A DNA stretch of 64,000 nucleotides. It comes from Pigmentibacter sp. JX0631. GTDB lineage: Bacteria; Bdellovibrionota_B; Oligoflexia; Silvanigrellales; Silvanigrellaceae. Where the stretch lies: NCBI RefSeq assembly GCF_029873255.1, contig NZ_CP123622.1, forward strand, positions 1,383,501 through 1,447,500. Reading direction: 5' to 3'. A model generated the notes under the pieces. The model was given only the letters and a program-made list of their open reading frames with translations, made no database searches and was not told where the DNA came from. Below, piece by piece: positions 45,981-54,656 of the stretch (its first letter is position 1; every line of letters begins with the position of its first letter). The position numbers were made by a program, and so were the translations under genes.

Positions 45981-46154
45981 ATGAGCGGTCTTGGACCAAA
46001 AACCAATAAAAAAGTAATGCGTACTTCAAGCGAACTCGAATTAATTAAATTAATATTAGACGAAGATAAAGAATTAAAGAAAAAAGTGATTCGCTTTATC
46101 CAAAAAAGTCTTGGTAAAACCACCTCCGCTACAGCAAAAAAGCAAAAAAAATAA
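45981..46154 (+). CDS. 57-aa basic protein of unknown function
   Basis: An ATG preceded by AGGAGG at ideal spacing opens a 57-codon frame ending in TAA at 46152-46154. The product begins MSGLGPKTNKKVMRTSSELE, has a predicted amphipathic helix (ELIKLILDEDKELKKKVIRF) and ends in a strongly basic Lys-rich tail. Such a composition suits a nucleic-acid or ribosome-associated protein, but I recognise no family. The clean ribosome site and codon pattern support a real gene. It lies 63 bases after the PLP-enzyme gene. Confidence 0.7.
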   Translation: MSGLGPKTNKKVMRTSSELELIKLILDEDKELKKKVIRFIQKSLGKTTSATAKKQKK

Positions 46155-46357
46155 AAAATATGAAATACCTTTTCACATTTTTAGAAATTAATAAAATATT
46201 TAATATCAGTATTATCAAAATTTGTTACTTTTTTTAGAACTTATATTAATTTTTTATTAAGTATTTTTATTCGTCAATAAGTCTTTCTGACATTGCTAAA
46301 TGTATATATTTTTATTATCAAAAAATTGGAGTATTAAAAATTTTGGAGAATGACTTT

Positions 46358-46402
46358 ATGTACAATCTGTTCTTAAAAATTTATATTGGAGATTTACAAT
46401 GA
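46358..46402 (+). CDS. 14-codon leader ORF overlapping the astacin start (tentative)
   Basis: An ATG at 46358, with TTGGAG nine bases upstream, opens a 14-codon frame (MYNLFLKIYIGDLQ) whose TGA overlaps the astacin ATG as ATGA. This could couple translation of the protease to the leader. It may also be chance. The remaining stretch 46155-46357 is AT-rich with no other gene visible. Confidence 0.3.
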   Translation: MYNLFLKIYIGDLQ

Positions 46403-47061
46403 AATTAAAATTTATTTTCCTAGTGTTTATTATTCAAATAAAAGTATTTAGTTTAGAAAACAACTCTGCTCCTGTAGAAGCTCAATACTTTTGGCCTGCT
46501 GGAAAAATCTATTACAAGATAGATTATAAATTTTATAAAGATTCAGATATATCTTTAATTAAACAGGCAATGCAAAATATAATGAACGTTTCAAAAGTTA
46601 AATTTGTTGAAATAAATAATACTGAACTTGAAAATCAAAAAAATTATATCAATATAACCGATGGCGATTCCTGTCACAGTGAAATTGGTATGATTGGAGG
46701 GGCGCAAAAATTGCTGTTACATAATATGCAATGTATGCGATTAGGTACAATTATGCACGAACTAATGCATAGCATTGGTTTTTATCATGAACAAAGTCGA
46801 TATGATAGAGATCAATATATCATAATTAATTGGGATAACATCATAGATAAAAGAAAATATAATTTTGAAAAAAAAGGTGAATTTACAACAAGATTTGGAA
46901 AATATGATTATGCTTCAATCATGCACTATGGAGCATATGCTTTTTCTAAAAATGGAAGTTGCACAATTTCTACGGTAGATCCCCAAATAAATATAGGACA
47001 ACGTAGTCAATTAAGTCCAACTGATATTTATGGTCTTTGGTTGGCCTATGGAACTCCTTAA
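46399..47061 (+). CDS. Astacin-family (M12A) zinc metalloprotease, minimal form
   Basis: The 220-aa protein has a signal peptide (about 1-18) and essentially only the catalytic domain. The full astacin zinc signature is present, IMHELMHSIGFYHEQSRYDRD with His120, Glu121, His124 and His130 (quoted in two parts: HELMHSIGFYHE and QSRYDRD). The Met-turn SIMHYGAYAF has Met175 and Tyr177. Two cysteines (92 and 112) could form a disulphide. Only about 26 residues precede the domain, so the pro-segment that keeps other astacins inactive is very short or absent. It is probably a secreted protease, which suits a predatory or host-associated lifestyle (inference). Confidence 0.92.
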   Translation: MKLKFIFLVFIIQIKVFSLENNSAPVEAQYFWPAGKIYYKIDYKFYKDSDISLIKQAMQNIMNVSKVKFVEINNTELENQKNYINITDGDSCHSEIGMIGGAQKLLLHNMQCMRLGTIMHELMHSIGFYHEQSRYDRDQYIIINWDNIIDKRKYNFEKKGEFTTRFGKYDYASIMHYGAYAFSKNGSCTISTVDPQINIGQRSQLSPTDIYGLWLAYGTP

Positions 47062-47072
47062 TAAAAAATATA

Positions 47073-48521
47073 TTATATTGCTGCCACAACACACGGATCT
47101 TCACCAATCCAAAAAAGAAAATCTCCTATAGAAAAACGCGATCTTACAAAAGGTGAAAATCTAACCGCCCAACGATATTCTAAAGCTGAAATGGCAGGAT
47201 TTGTTGCTTCCGGATATATAGGGAGCTTGGATTTTACTAAAATATCTTCAAGATCCTGAGCTCTTATTGTTAGAGATTTAATTTTGTTTTTTGTTTCTTC
47301 AAAATCTTTGATAAAACAATGAAATAATTCTTTCATCTCATTCCATTTTTCATTTTTCACTATGTAATCTTTTAAAAACTCTTCTTTAGCTAATTCTATA
47401 TTATTTTTATTTATTTGTTTATCTACTTCATTAATTCCAAAATAAGGAGCATTTAAAAGTAATTTAGAAACCAACTTATCTGCTTCATTTAAAGTAAGAG
47501 TTCTAAATTTTTTTTCATCAAAACTATCGATACTTAAAATCCAATCAAAAGACATTGCACTTGTTAATGATGCCAAAGCAACTTGTTCACCATGTAGTAC
47601 CAATTCTTTGCCAGCAGTTAATTTTAAAAAATCTAACCCATGGCTAATAACATGCTCATATCCGCTTAAAGGTGTTGTTTCTCCACTTAATGACATAGCT
47701 ATTCCAGCCATAGATAAAATGGGTGCTAATGATTCCACAGCTGAACTAGAAAGTTTATTATTTGCAAAATTTGGTGCCAAAATTTTTAATTCATCACAAT
47801 ATACATCCATCAATCTAAAAGCTAATTCATTATAATTTTTGCTAATACCAAGTTTAAAACCTAAGTACCAATCACCATATGCAACAAAGCGTGCTAATAA
47901 ATCACCATAGCCTGCTCGAGATAGAGCGATCGGAGCTGCCTGTAGTAACGGTTCAATCCAAATTGTATGATCTATATGTTTTGACTGTCTTGTTCTTTTT
48001 GCTCCTCCAATATCAAGGACGGAAAAACTCGAAGTAAAAGCTGTTACTGTCATTGCTGTAGGAATTGAAATAAATATTGCATCTTTGTAATTATTGTATA
48101 AAGAATGCTTTAGTAAATCTGTAATTGTACCACTACCCAATGATATATAAATCTGGCAATTACATTTAACTTCGTTAATATAGCTATCAATATACTTTAA
48201 ATAATGTTCTGAAGCATGGATTTCTTGTGGATTTACTTTAGCATCAACGGAAAGATTTTTAAATATAATTTCGAAATCATCTTTTAATATATCGCATATT
48301 TTTTTATCTATAGAAGTTGGTTCTTCTAAACTTGAATTTTTAAATTCTCCATCAGAAAGAATGAATAATTTTTTTGCTGAATAATTAGCATTTAATTTTA
48401 ATAATATATTTTTAAAATCTGCATAATTATTACAATAATATTGCTCAGGTATTTTAGAATCTTTAAAATTTTGTATTTCTTCATTTCTTAAAGTCTTAAT
48501 TAATTTTTCAAAATTTTGCAT
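47073..48521 (-). CDS. Glycerol-1-phosphate dehydrogenase-like protein (AraM/EgsA family)
   Basis: The 482-aa protein belongs to the Fe/Zn-dependent alcohol dehydrogenase / dehydroquinate synthase superfamily. Motifs are ISLGSGTITDLLKH (NAD-binding loop), SIPTAMTVTAFTSSFSVLD, GYGDLLARFVAYGDW (metal ligand Asp207), SGYEHVISHGLDF (His290, His294) and LVLHGEQVALASL (His310). This set matches sn-glycerol-1-phosphate dehydrogenases, which make the G1P backbone used in archaeal lipids and, in Bacillus (AraM), a G1P-derived lipid. It is about 90 residues longer than AraM, mostly at the N-terminus. No geranylgeranyl-transferase gene is visible nearby. The gene is convergent with the astacin gene. Confidence 0.8.
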   Translation of the reverse strand: MQNFEKLIKTLRNEEIQNFKDSKIPEQYYCNNYADFKNILLKLNANYSAKKLFILSDGEFKNSSLEEPTSIDKKICDILKDDFEIIFKNLSVDAKVNPQEIHASEHYLKYIDSYINEVKCNCQIYISLGSGTITDLLKHSLYNNYKDAIFISIPTAMTVTAFTSSFSVLDIGGAKRTRQSKHIDHTIWIEPLLQAAPIALSRAGYGDLLARFVAYGDWYLGFKLGISKNYNELAFRLMDVYCDELKILAPNFANNKLSSSAVESLAPILSMAGIAMSLSGETTPLSGYEHVISHGLDFLKLTAGKELVLHGEQVALASLTSAMSFDWILSIDSFDEKKFRTLTLNEADKLVSKLLLNAPYFGINEVDKQINKNNIELAKEEFLKDYIVKNEKWNEMKELFHCFIKDFEETKNKIKSLTIRAQDLEDILVKSKLPIYPEATNPAISALEYRWAVRFSPFVRSRFSIGDFLFWIGEDPCVVAAI

Positions 48522-48536
48522 ATATCTACCTCAAAT

Positions 48537-48568
48537 AAAAAAACCTCGAACTTAAATAAAGAACGAGG
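48537..48568 (-). terminator. Rho-independent terminator of the nuo operon
   Basis: On the minus strand CCTCGTTCTT and AAGTTCGAGG form a stem (with two mismatched bases) around TATTT, followed by seven T residues (48537-48543 as A on the plus strand). It lies 26 bases beyond the nuoN stop, before the G1P-dehydrogenase start. Confidence 0.85.
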
Positions 48569-48593
48569 ATAATTTTTAATTTAAAATTTCATA

Positions 48594-50222
48594 CTATTTT
48601 TGATGATCTGTGCTTACTACTTGTTTAGAAGTTTGATTTAATTTCTCAGTATTAACAATTCTTAAATTTTTCTCTGATGCTTGATTATAGTTAATATTAA
48701 TTGCCCATCTTGGACCCAAAATACCTATTACAATGGCAGATATAGCAGCAATTATTGTTAATGCTTGCATACCAGAATTTGTTTCTTCAGATTGATTATT
48801 ATGAATTGAGTATCTAGTAGCTGGTTTAAACCACATTTCTGCCATAATTGATAAGTAGTAGAATAAAGATAAACAACTAAACACTACTAAAATGATTGCT
48901 AAACCAATAAATCCTTGATTTACTGCTGAAAGTAGTAAATAAAATTTTCCAAAAAAGCCTGCTATTGGTGGAATACCCGCAAATCCAAATAAGAAAATAC
49001 TTAAAGTTACAGCTGCTACTGGCTTTTTAAAACCAATACCTGACAATTCTTCTTTTAGTAAATCTTCCCGATTAGAATCTTCAAACCATGAAATTACAGT
49101 AAAAGCTCCAAGACTTAATACAGCATAAATAACTGCATAGGCTATTAATGATTGTTTTGCTTCAACGCTGTGCGGATCACTGGCTAATGATGCGAAAGCT
49201 AGGCAAAAATATCCTGCATTTGCAACTGAAGAATAAGCTAAAATTCGTTTGATGCTATTATGCACTAAACCAAATAAAGAACCAACGACGATTGAGATAG
49301 CTCCAAGTAACCAGAACATAATAATAAGACCAGTTTTTTCGCCGGGTGCGAAGCTTTGGCTTAGTATTCTTAAAACAACAATAGCAACACTAAATTTTAC
49401 TAATGAAGCCATGTAACCAGTTAAATGTGAGTTTGCTCCCTGATAAACATCAGGAGCCCACGAATGGAAAGGAGCAATTGCCAGTTTAAATCCAAGACCG
49501 CTCATTACTAATAAAACACCAAGTAAACTAAATGGATTATTTAAAGAAATATTTAACAATCTTAAATCTGAAAAACGCAATGAACCAATACTTGCATAAA
49601 TTAACGCTGCCCCCATTAATAACATAGCCGCAGCAGCTGCACCAAGAATAAAATATTTTAATGATGCTTCCATAGCTTGGAAAGTTTTCCTTTGATATCC
49701 AACTAAAATATATAAGGAAATACTTGTTAACTCTAAACCTACAAAGAAACTTAGAAATTCACCTGCAGCGCACATAACCATTAAACCTGCAGATGAAAAC
49801 AATATTAATGTTAGCAATTCTGAGCGTAATAATTGTTTACCAATTTTAGTCATAGAAGCTGCCATTAATGTAAATAAAGTACCAATTGATATTACTATAA
49901 ATGAAGTTCTAGAGATATCATCAATTAATACACCACTTCCTAAAAAAGCTTTAGGTATTTCTGTATTACTTAATATTGCAGCTGAAGCAGAGACGAAACA
50001 AACAAATACAGCTATGTACCATGAACTATAACAAGGTTTCTCTGGCTCAGTTTTAAACACACCTACAATCATAGTTATTAATCCACCTACTAAAAATAAA
50101 AGAATAGGTAGAGCTAAAAAATAAAAACTTGCAGGAGGTAAAATGTCACTCCAAAGACGAGTTTGAATAGCTGTTTTTACAGTTTCTTGGAGCTGAGTCA
50201 TTGTAAGATCAAGTGACATCAT
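48594..50222 (-). CDS. nuoN: NADH-quinone oxidoreductase subunit N
   Basis: The 542-aa integral membrane protein has about 14 hydrophobic segments. It carries the antiporter-like subunit motifs FLSFFVGLELTSISLYILVG and KLAIAPFHSWAPDVYQGA and the loop GSLFGLVHNSIKRILAYSS. It is one of three Mrp-antiporter-like proton channels of complex I. About 60 residues longer than E. coli NuoN, mainly in an N-terminal helix and a polar C-terminal tail. It is the last gene of the operon, two bases after nuoM. Confidence 0.95.
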   Translation of the reverse strand: MMSLDLTMTQLQETVKTAIQTRLWSDILPPASFYFLALPILLFLVGGLITMIVGVFKTEPEKPCYSSWYIAVFVCFVSASAAILSNTEIPKAFLGSGVLIDDISRTSFIVISIGTLFTLMAASMTKIGKQLLRSELLTLILFSSAGLMVMCAAGEFLSFFVGLELTSISLYILVGYQRKTFQAMEASLKYFILGAAAAAMLLMGAALIYASIGSLRFSDLRLLNISLNNPFSLLGVLLVMSGLGFKLAIAPFHSWAPDVYQGANSHLTGYMASLVKFSVAIVVLRILSQSFAPGEKTGLIIMFWLLGAISIVVGSLFGLVHNSIKRILAYSSVANAGYFCLAFASLASDPHSVEAKQSLIAYAVIYAVLSLGAFTVISWFEDSNREDLLKEELSGIGFKKPVAAVTLSIFLFGFAGIPPIAGFFGKFYLLLSAVNQGFIGLAIILVVFSCLSLFYYLSIMAEMWFKPATRYSIHNNQSEETNSGMQALTIIAAISAIVIGILGPRWAININYNQASEKNLRIVNTEKLNQTSKQVVSTDHQK

Positions 50223-50223
50223 T

Positions 50224-51819
50224 TTACTCCTTCTCTAGTTGAACGGTTGGAAATTTATTTAAAGGAACTAATAATCCTTGATGAGAATTAGCCAATTCAG
50301 AAAGATAAGGAGAATTACTATTCACACTTCTTTCAATATTAAGCAGTGTTGGTTTTGTATGCTGTAAAACTGCTGAAGAAGCAAAACCTAAAACATAAAT
50401 TAAAATAGTAAGTGTACTTAATTGAAGAACTTCAAATTTATTAAGACTTTTATATTTTTTATTCTCTGAGTTTTCTAAAGGTCCAAATAATATTTTATAT
50501 GTAGCCCATAAAATATACACTGAACCAAATATTACTCCTAAGGTAGCTATCGAACCTAAAATTGGATTAGCTTGAAATGATCCAATTAAAATTAGCCATT
50601 CACCAATAAAACTTCCTGTACTTGGTAAAGCAACAGATCCCATTGCAACAGCAACAAAGAAAAAAGCAAACCAAGGCAAAATTTTAGCTAATCCGCCAAA
50701 ATCATCTAAATTGAAGGAAGATGTTTTATCATGTAAATAATTAAATAATACAAATAAAGCACCTGCAGTAATAGCATGATTAACCATTTGATAAATAGCG
50801 CCTTGAATGCCAATTGTATTTAAAGAAAATATTCCAATTACAATAAATCCTAAATGGCTTAAGGAAGAAAACGCCATGATTCTTCGTACATTTTTTTGCT
50901 GCCAAGCAATTAATGCTCCATACAGAATAGCTATTACACCAAGAACCATTATATGGTTAGCAAAATAAACAGCTGCACTAGGGAAAAGACAAACACTAAA
51001 ACGTATTAAACCATATGTGGCTAATTTTAATATGACTCCCGACATGATTGTATACGTCGCTGGTGCTTGCTCATAAGTATCTGATAACCAAGTATGAAAA
51101 GGAAAGATTGGAACTTTAATCCCAAACGCTAAAGTAACAGCGCCAAATAACCAAGCTTGCGTTGCAAAAGGTAAAGACGCAGCTGTTTTATATAAATCAA
51201 GGAGATTAGAAGAATAAACTCCACCATTTATTACAGAATGACTGTAATATAAATAGATAAAGGAAACTAGCATTAATAAGCTGCCTAAAACTCCATAAAT
51301 AAATAACTTAATTGTCGCATAAATTCGATTTTTTCCTCCCCAAATACCAATCATAAAGTATACAGGGATTAAAGATAGCTCCCAAAAAACATAAAATAAA
51401 ACAACATCAAGAGAAACAAAAACACCAATAATAGAAGATTCTAAAATCAAAAATAAAGCTAAAAAAGCTTTTACGTGTGTTTTAATTGTATGATAAATTG
51501 TCAGCATAGCTATGAGAGAAAAAGCTGTTGATAGTAAAACTAAAATTAAATTTAATCCATCAACGCCTACTATATATTTTATTCCAGTTTTTGCAGGTAA
51601 CCAATTTAATACTTGCGCAAACTGAAATTGTGCTGAATAAGGAACAAAATGTTTAATTAAATGTAACGATAAAAGAAACTCAATTAATATCCCAAATAAA
51701 GCAACTTTTTTATGCAGACAATAATTTGCTGATGCAGGGATTAATAAAATGACACCTGCAACTAGTAAAGGAAAAATTATGAGCAGTGATAAAATCCACT
51801 GCGAAATGCCATCGATCAT
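50224..51819 (-). CDS. nuoM: NADH-quinone oxidoreductase subunit M
   Basis: The 531-aa integral membrane protein has VVLFYVFWELSLIPVYFMIG, KVPIFPFHTWLSDTYEQAP and NVRRIMAFSSLSHLGFIVIG, the standard NuoM motifs with the conserved Glu and Lys of the proton path. It lies 17 bases after nuoL and one base before nuoN. The length is close to normal for the subunit. Confidence 0.96.
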   Translation of the reverse strand: MIDGISQWILSLLIIFPLLVAGVILLIPASANYCLHKKVALFGILIEFLLSLHLIKHFVPYSAQFQFAQVLNWLPAKTGIKYIVGVDGLNLILVLLSTAFSLIAMLTIYHTIKTHVKAFLALFLILESSIIGVFVSLDVVLFYVFWELSLIPVYFMIGIWGGKNRIYATIKLFIYGVLGSLLMLVSFIYLYYSHSVINGGVYSSNLLDLYKTAASLPFATQAWLFGAVTLAFGIKVPIFPFHTWLSDTYEQAPATYTIMSGVILKLATYGLIRFSVCLFPSAAVYFANHIMVLGVIAILYGALIAWQQKNVRRIMAFSSLSHLGFIVIGIFSLNTIGIQGAIYQMVNHAITAGALFVLFNYLHDKTSSFNLDDFGGLAKILPWFAFFFVAVAMGSVALPSTGSFIGEWLILIGSFQANPILGSIATLGVIFGSVYILWATYKILFGPLENSENKKYKSLNKFEVLQLSTLTILIYVLGFASSAVLQHTKPTLLNIERSVNSNSPYLSELANSHQGLLVPLNKFPTVQLEKE

Positions 51820-51836
51820 TGTGTCCTCTCACCTGC

Positions 51837-53792
51837 TCAAAGAAATAGAATTAACCCAAAAATAAACACGCTAATAAAAATAAACTTGAGATAATTCCTA
51901 GCCATTCCTGATTGGGAATCACTAGCAACACTTGTGCCTGTGTACAATGTTTCCGGAATACCGTTTACGACACCCTCAATAATTATTTTGTCAAAAAAGC
52001 TATATAAAACCTTTCCAACTCGAGCGAGAGGACGGATAAAAATAAATGCATAAAGCTCATCAACTCTCCATTTATCTCTAACTAAACGGTATACTGGCCC
52101 TAAAGCACTCGCGAATCTTTCACCGCCATTTGGTCCATTTTTATAAACCAAAATTGCAAATATCGCGGCAACAAAAACAATTAAAACAGAAGCTCCCATT
52201 AAACTAAATTCCATTGAATGAGATAAATGGAGTCCATGTAAACCATTGGCATTCAATGTAGCTTGTGCTTGTCCTAATACGGGTGATAAAAAATTAGTTA
52301 TAAAATCTACTTTACCAGTAAATACTTCTGGAATTGCAATAACTCCACCTACAACTGATAAAATAGCTAATAGAATAAGAGGCAATGTAATAACTATATT
52401 TGTTTCATGGATATGTTCGGGATGTTCAGCACGACATTCTCCAAAAAATACAAGCCAAGTTAATCTAAGCATATAAAATGCAGTAAAACCTGCAGTAATC
52501 CAACCAACTAACCAAAATACGGGATTGCCAAAAGGTCCCGCCCAAGCAGCTGCGAGAATAGCATCTTTTGAAAAAAATCCCGAAAAGCCTGGAAAACCAA
52601 TAATTGCTAAAGTAGCTAATAAAAAAGTTGTTGCTGTGATCGGCATTTTTTTAAATAAACCACCCATTTTTCTTATATCTTGTTCATGATGCATAGCGTG
52701 AATTACACTACCAGCACCCAAAAATAAACAAGCTTTAAAAAATGCATGTGTAACAACATGAGCCACTCCAAATTGAAAGGCACCAACTCCACAAGCAAGA
52801 ACCATATAGCCGAGCTGACTACATGTTGAATAAGCAAGAACTTTTTTAATGTCTGTTTGCGCAAATCCAATAGTCGCTGAAAAAATTGCTGTTACAGCTC
52901 CAATAATTGCTATAGTCATCATTACAGTAGGACTTAAAACCAACAGATAACTAACACGACTCATTAAATAAATGCCTGAAGTCACCATTGTTGCCGCATG
53001 GATTAATGCTGAAACAGGAGTTGGTCCCGCCATTGCATCTGGCAACCATGTATAAAGAGGAATTTGTGCAGATTTACCAGCAACTCCAAGTAAGATGCAT
53101 AATCCAATAATTGTAATTTCGAGAGAATTATCAGCTAAAAATGTTTGTGGAGATGCTGCAATAATTGCTGATAATTCAGCATAATTAATCGTCTTAAAAA
53201 GCATATAACAAAGAAATATTGCTATTAGAAATCCTGCATCACCAACTCTATTTGCAACGAATGCTTTAATTGCAGCCATTGAATTATCTTTATCTTCGTA
53301 CCAATATCCAATAAGTAGATAAGAGCAAACTCCAACTCCTTCCCAACCTAGAAAGGTAACAAGCATATTGGAGCCAAGCACAAGAGAAAGCATTGAGAAA
53401 ATAAATAAATTTAAATATACAAAAAAACGATAAGGTCTTTTTTCGTGGTGCATATATTCGCCTGAATATAAATGAATTAAAGCACCTACACCTGTAATGA
53501 CAAGTAAAAATATTCCGGACAATCTATCGACTGTAAAACCAAAAGATACATTAAACTCTTTTCCATCAACTAATGGAACAGAGATCCAATTAAATAAATC
53601 GACTTGTACAATATTTCCAGGAATTATATAATTAAAAAATAGCATTAATGAAAAAATAAAAGGAACAACAACAGATGCTGTTGCAATAGTGCAAATGACT
53701 GCAATGCTCGTTTTTCTTAGCATAAATGCATTCAGCAAAGCACCAACTAATGGCAGTAAAACTATTAAAGTAAGTAATGTTTGTTGTTGCAT
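51837..53792 (-). CDS. nuoL: NADH-quinone oxidoreductase subunit L
   Basis: The 651-aa protein is the distal proton-pumping subunit. Motifs include LVTFLGWEGVGVCSYLLIG, NRVGDAGFLIAIFL, AQIPLYTWLPDAMAGPTPVS, ALIHAATMVTSGIYLM and DIKKVLAYSTCSQLGYM. The C-terminal 100 residues hold the long lateral helix and the final anchor helix that clamp the membrane arm. It starts two bases after the end of nuoK. Confidence 0.97.
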   Translation of the reverse strand: MQQQTLLTLIVLLPLVGALLNAFMLRKTSIAVICTIATASVVVPFIFSLMLFFNYIIPGNIVQVDLFNWISVPLVDGKEFNVSFGFTVDRLSGIFLLVITGVGALIHLYSGEYMHHEKRPYRFFVYLNLFIFSMLSLVLGSNMLVTFLGWEGVGVCSYLLIGYWYEDKDNSMAAIKAFVANRVGDAGFLIAIFLCYMLFKTINYAELSAIIAASPQTFLADNSLEITIIGLCILLGVAGKSAQIPLYTWLPDAMAGPTPVSALIHAATMVTSGIYLMSRVSYLLVLSPTVMMTIAIIGAVTAIFSATIGFAQTDIKKVLAYSTCSQLGYMVLACGVGAFQFGVAHVVTHAFFKACLFLGAGSVIHAMHHEQDIRKMGGLFKKMPITATTFLLATLAIIGFPGFSGFFSKDAILAAAWAGPFGNPVFWLVGWITAGFTAFYMLRLTWLVFFGECRAEHPEHIHETNIVITLPLILLAILSVVGGVIAIPEVFTGKVDFITNFLSPVLGQAQATLNANGLHGLHLSHSMEFSLMGASVLIVFVAAIFAILVYKNGPNGGERFASALGPVYRLVRDKWRVDELYAFIFIRPLARVGKVLYSFFDKIIIEGVVNGIPETLYTGTSVASDSQSGMARNYLKFIFISVFIFGLILFL

Positions 53793-53794
53793 AA

Positions 53795-54103
53795 TTATCC
53801 TCTCAGCACTCTGAGATCATCAATCTCAACACTTGACTTAGCACGATATAAAGAAATGATAAGTGCAAGACCAATTCCTGCTTCACATGCAGCCACAGCC
53901 ATCACAAAAAACATGATCACTTGCCCATCAATTGTATGAGTCATATTACTTGCACTAATAAATGCTAAATTAGCTGCATTTAACATAACCTCAATACTTA
54001 GCATCATAAAAATCAAATTTTTTCTAAACATGACCCCAAAAAGTCCAACTATGAAGAGAAGTATAGAAAAATATATTCCTAATTCAGGAAGACTTGGCAT
54101 CAT
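53795..54103 (-). CDS. nuoK: NADH-quinone oxidoreductase subunit K
   Basis: The 102-aa protein has three membrane helices with the motif MMLSIEVMLNAANLAFISAS, which holds one conserved Glu of the proton path, and the second Glu in AVAACEAGIGLALI. It overlaps the end of nuoJ by 20 bases, which suggests translational coupling. The length and motifs are typical of the subunit. Confidence 0.97.
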   Translation of the reverse strand: MMPSLPELGIYFSILLFIVGLFGVMFRKNLIFMMLSIEVMLNAANLAFISASNMTHTIDGQVIMFFVMAVAACEAGIGLALIISLYRAKSSVEIDDLRVLRG

Positions 54104-54638
54104 TCACCTTCGCTTTCTTTGCTATGACAATTGCGCCAACAATAGCTACTAATATTAAAAAACTTATTAATTCAAAAGCCCAGAGATAATCAGTAAACAT
54201 TAAGGCAGATACATTTTTTACATTCTCATTCATAGATGCTGGGTAATAAGGAGGTCTAGCATTTGCAAGCGATACAGAGTTAAGACCGGAAACTAAATAT
54301 CCCTGACCAACTTTTGTTCCTAGAAATAATGCAACTAAAAAACCAAGTACTGTTAAAACTAATTCACCTAAAGTAACTCTACCATAACGTAACTCTTCAG
54401 GAGGTAAATTCAAGAGCATAATAACAAAAACGAATACTACCATAATTGCGCCAGCATATACTATAATTTGTGAAACAGCTGAAAAATGCGCTCCAAGTAA
54501 ACCATACATACCAGCAAGCAGCATCATGACAACAATGAGCAACATTGCGGCAGTGACTGGCCATTTTCTTGTAATCATTAAAGCAGATAAAAATACTGCG
54601 AGGATTCCCATTATTAAAAAAGATATTTGAGTCAACAT
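54084..54638 (-). CDS. nuoJ: NADH-quinone oxidoreductase subunit J
   Basis: The 184-aa protein has five membrane helices with the conserved IIVYAGAIMVVFVFVIMLLN segment, where the Tyr and the bulged helix TM3 control proton transfer. Its neighbours are nuoH upstream and nuoK downstream. The usual nuoI gene, which lies between nuoH and nuoJ in most operons, is absent here. Gap to nuoH is 18 bases. Confidence 0.95.
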   Translation of the reverse strand: MLTQISFLIMGILAVFLSALMITRKWPVTAAMLLIVVMMLLAGMYGLLGAHFSAVSQIIVYAGAIMVVFVFVIMLLNLPPEELRYGRVTLGELVLTVLGFLVALFLGTKVGQGYLVSGLNSVSLANARPPYYPASMNENVKNVSALMFTDYLWAFELISFLILVAIVGAIVIAKKAKVNDAKSS

Positions 54639-54656
54639 TTGAGTCCCTTTTCTTAA

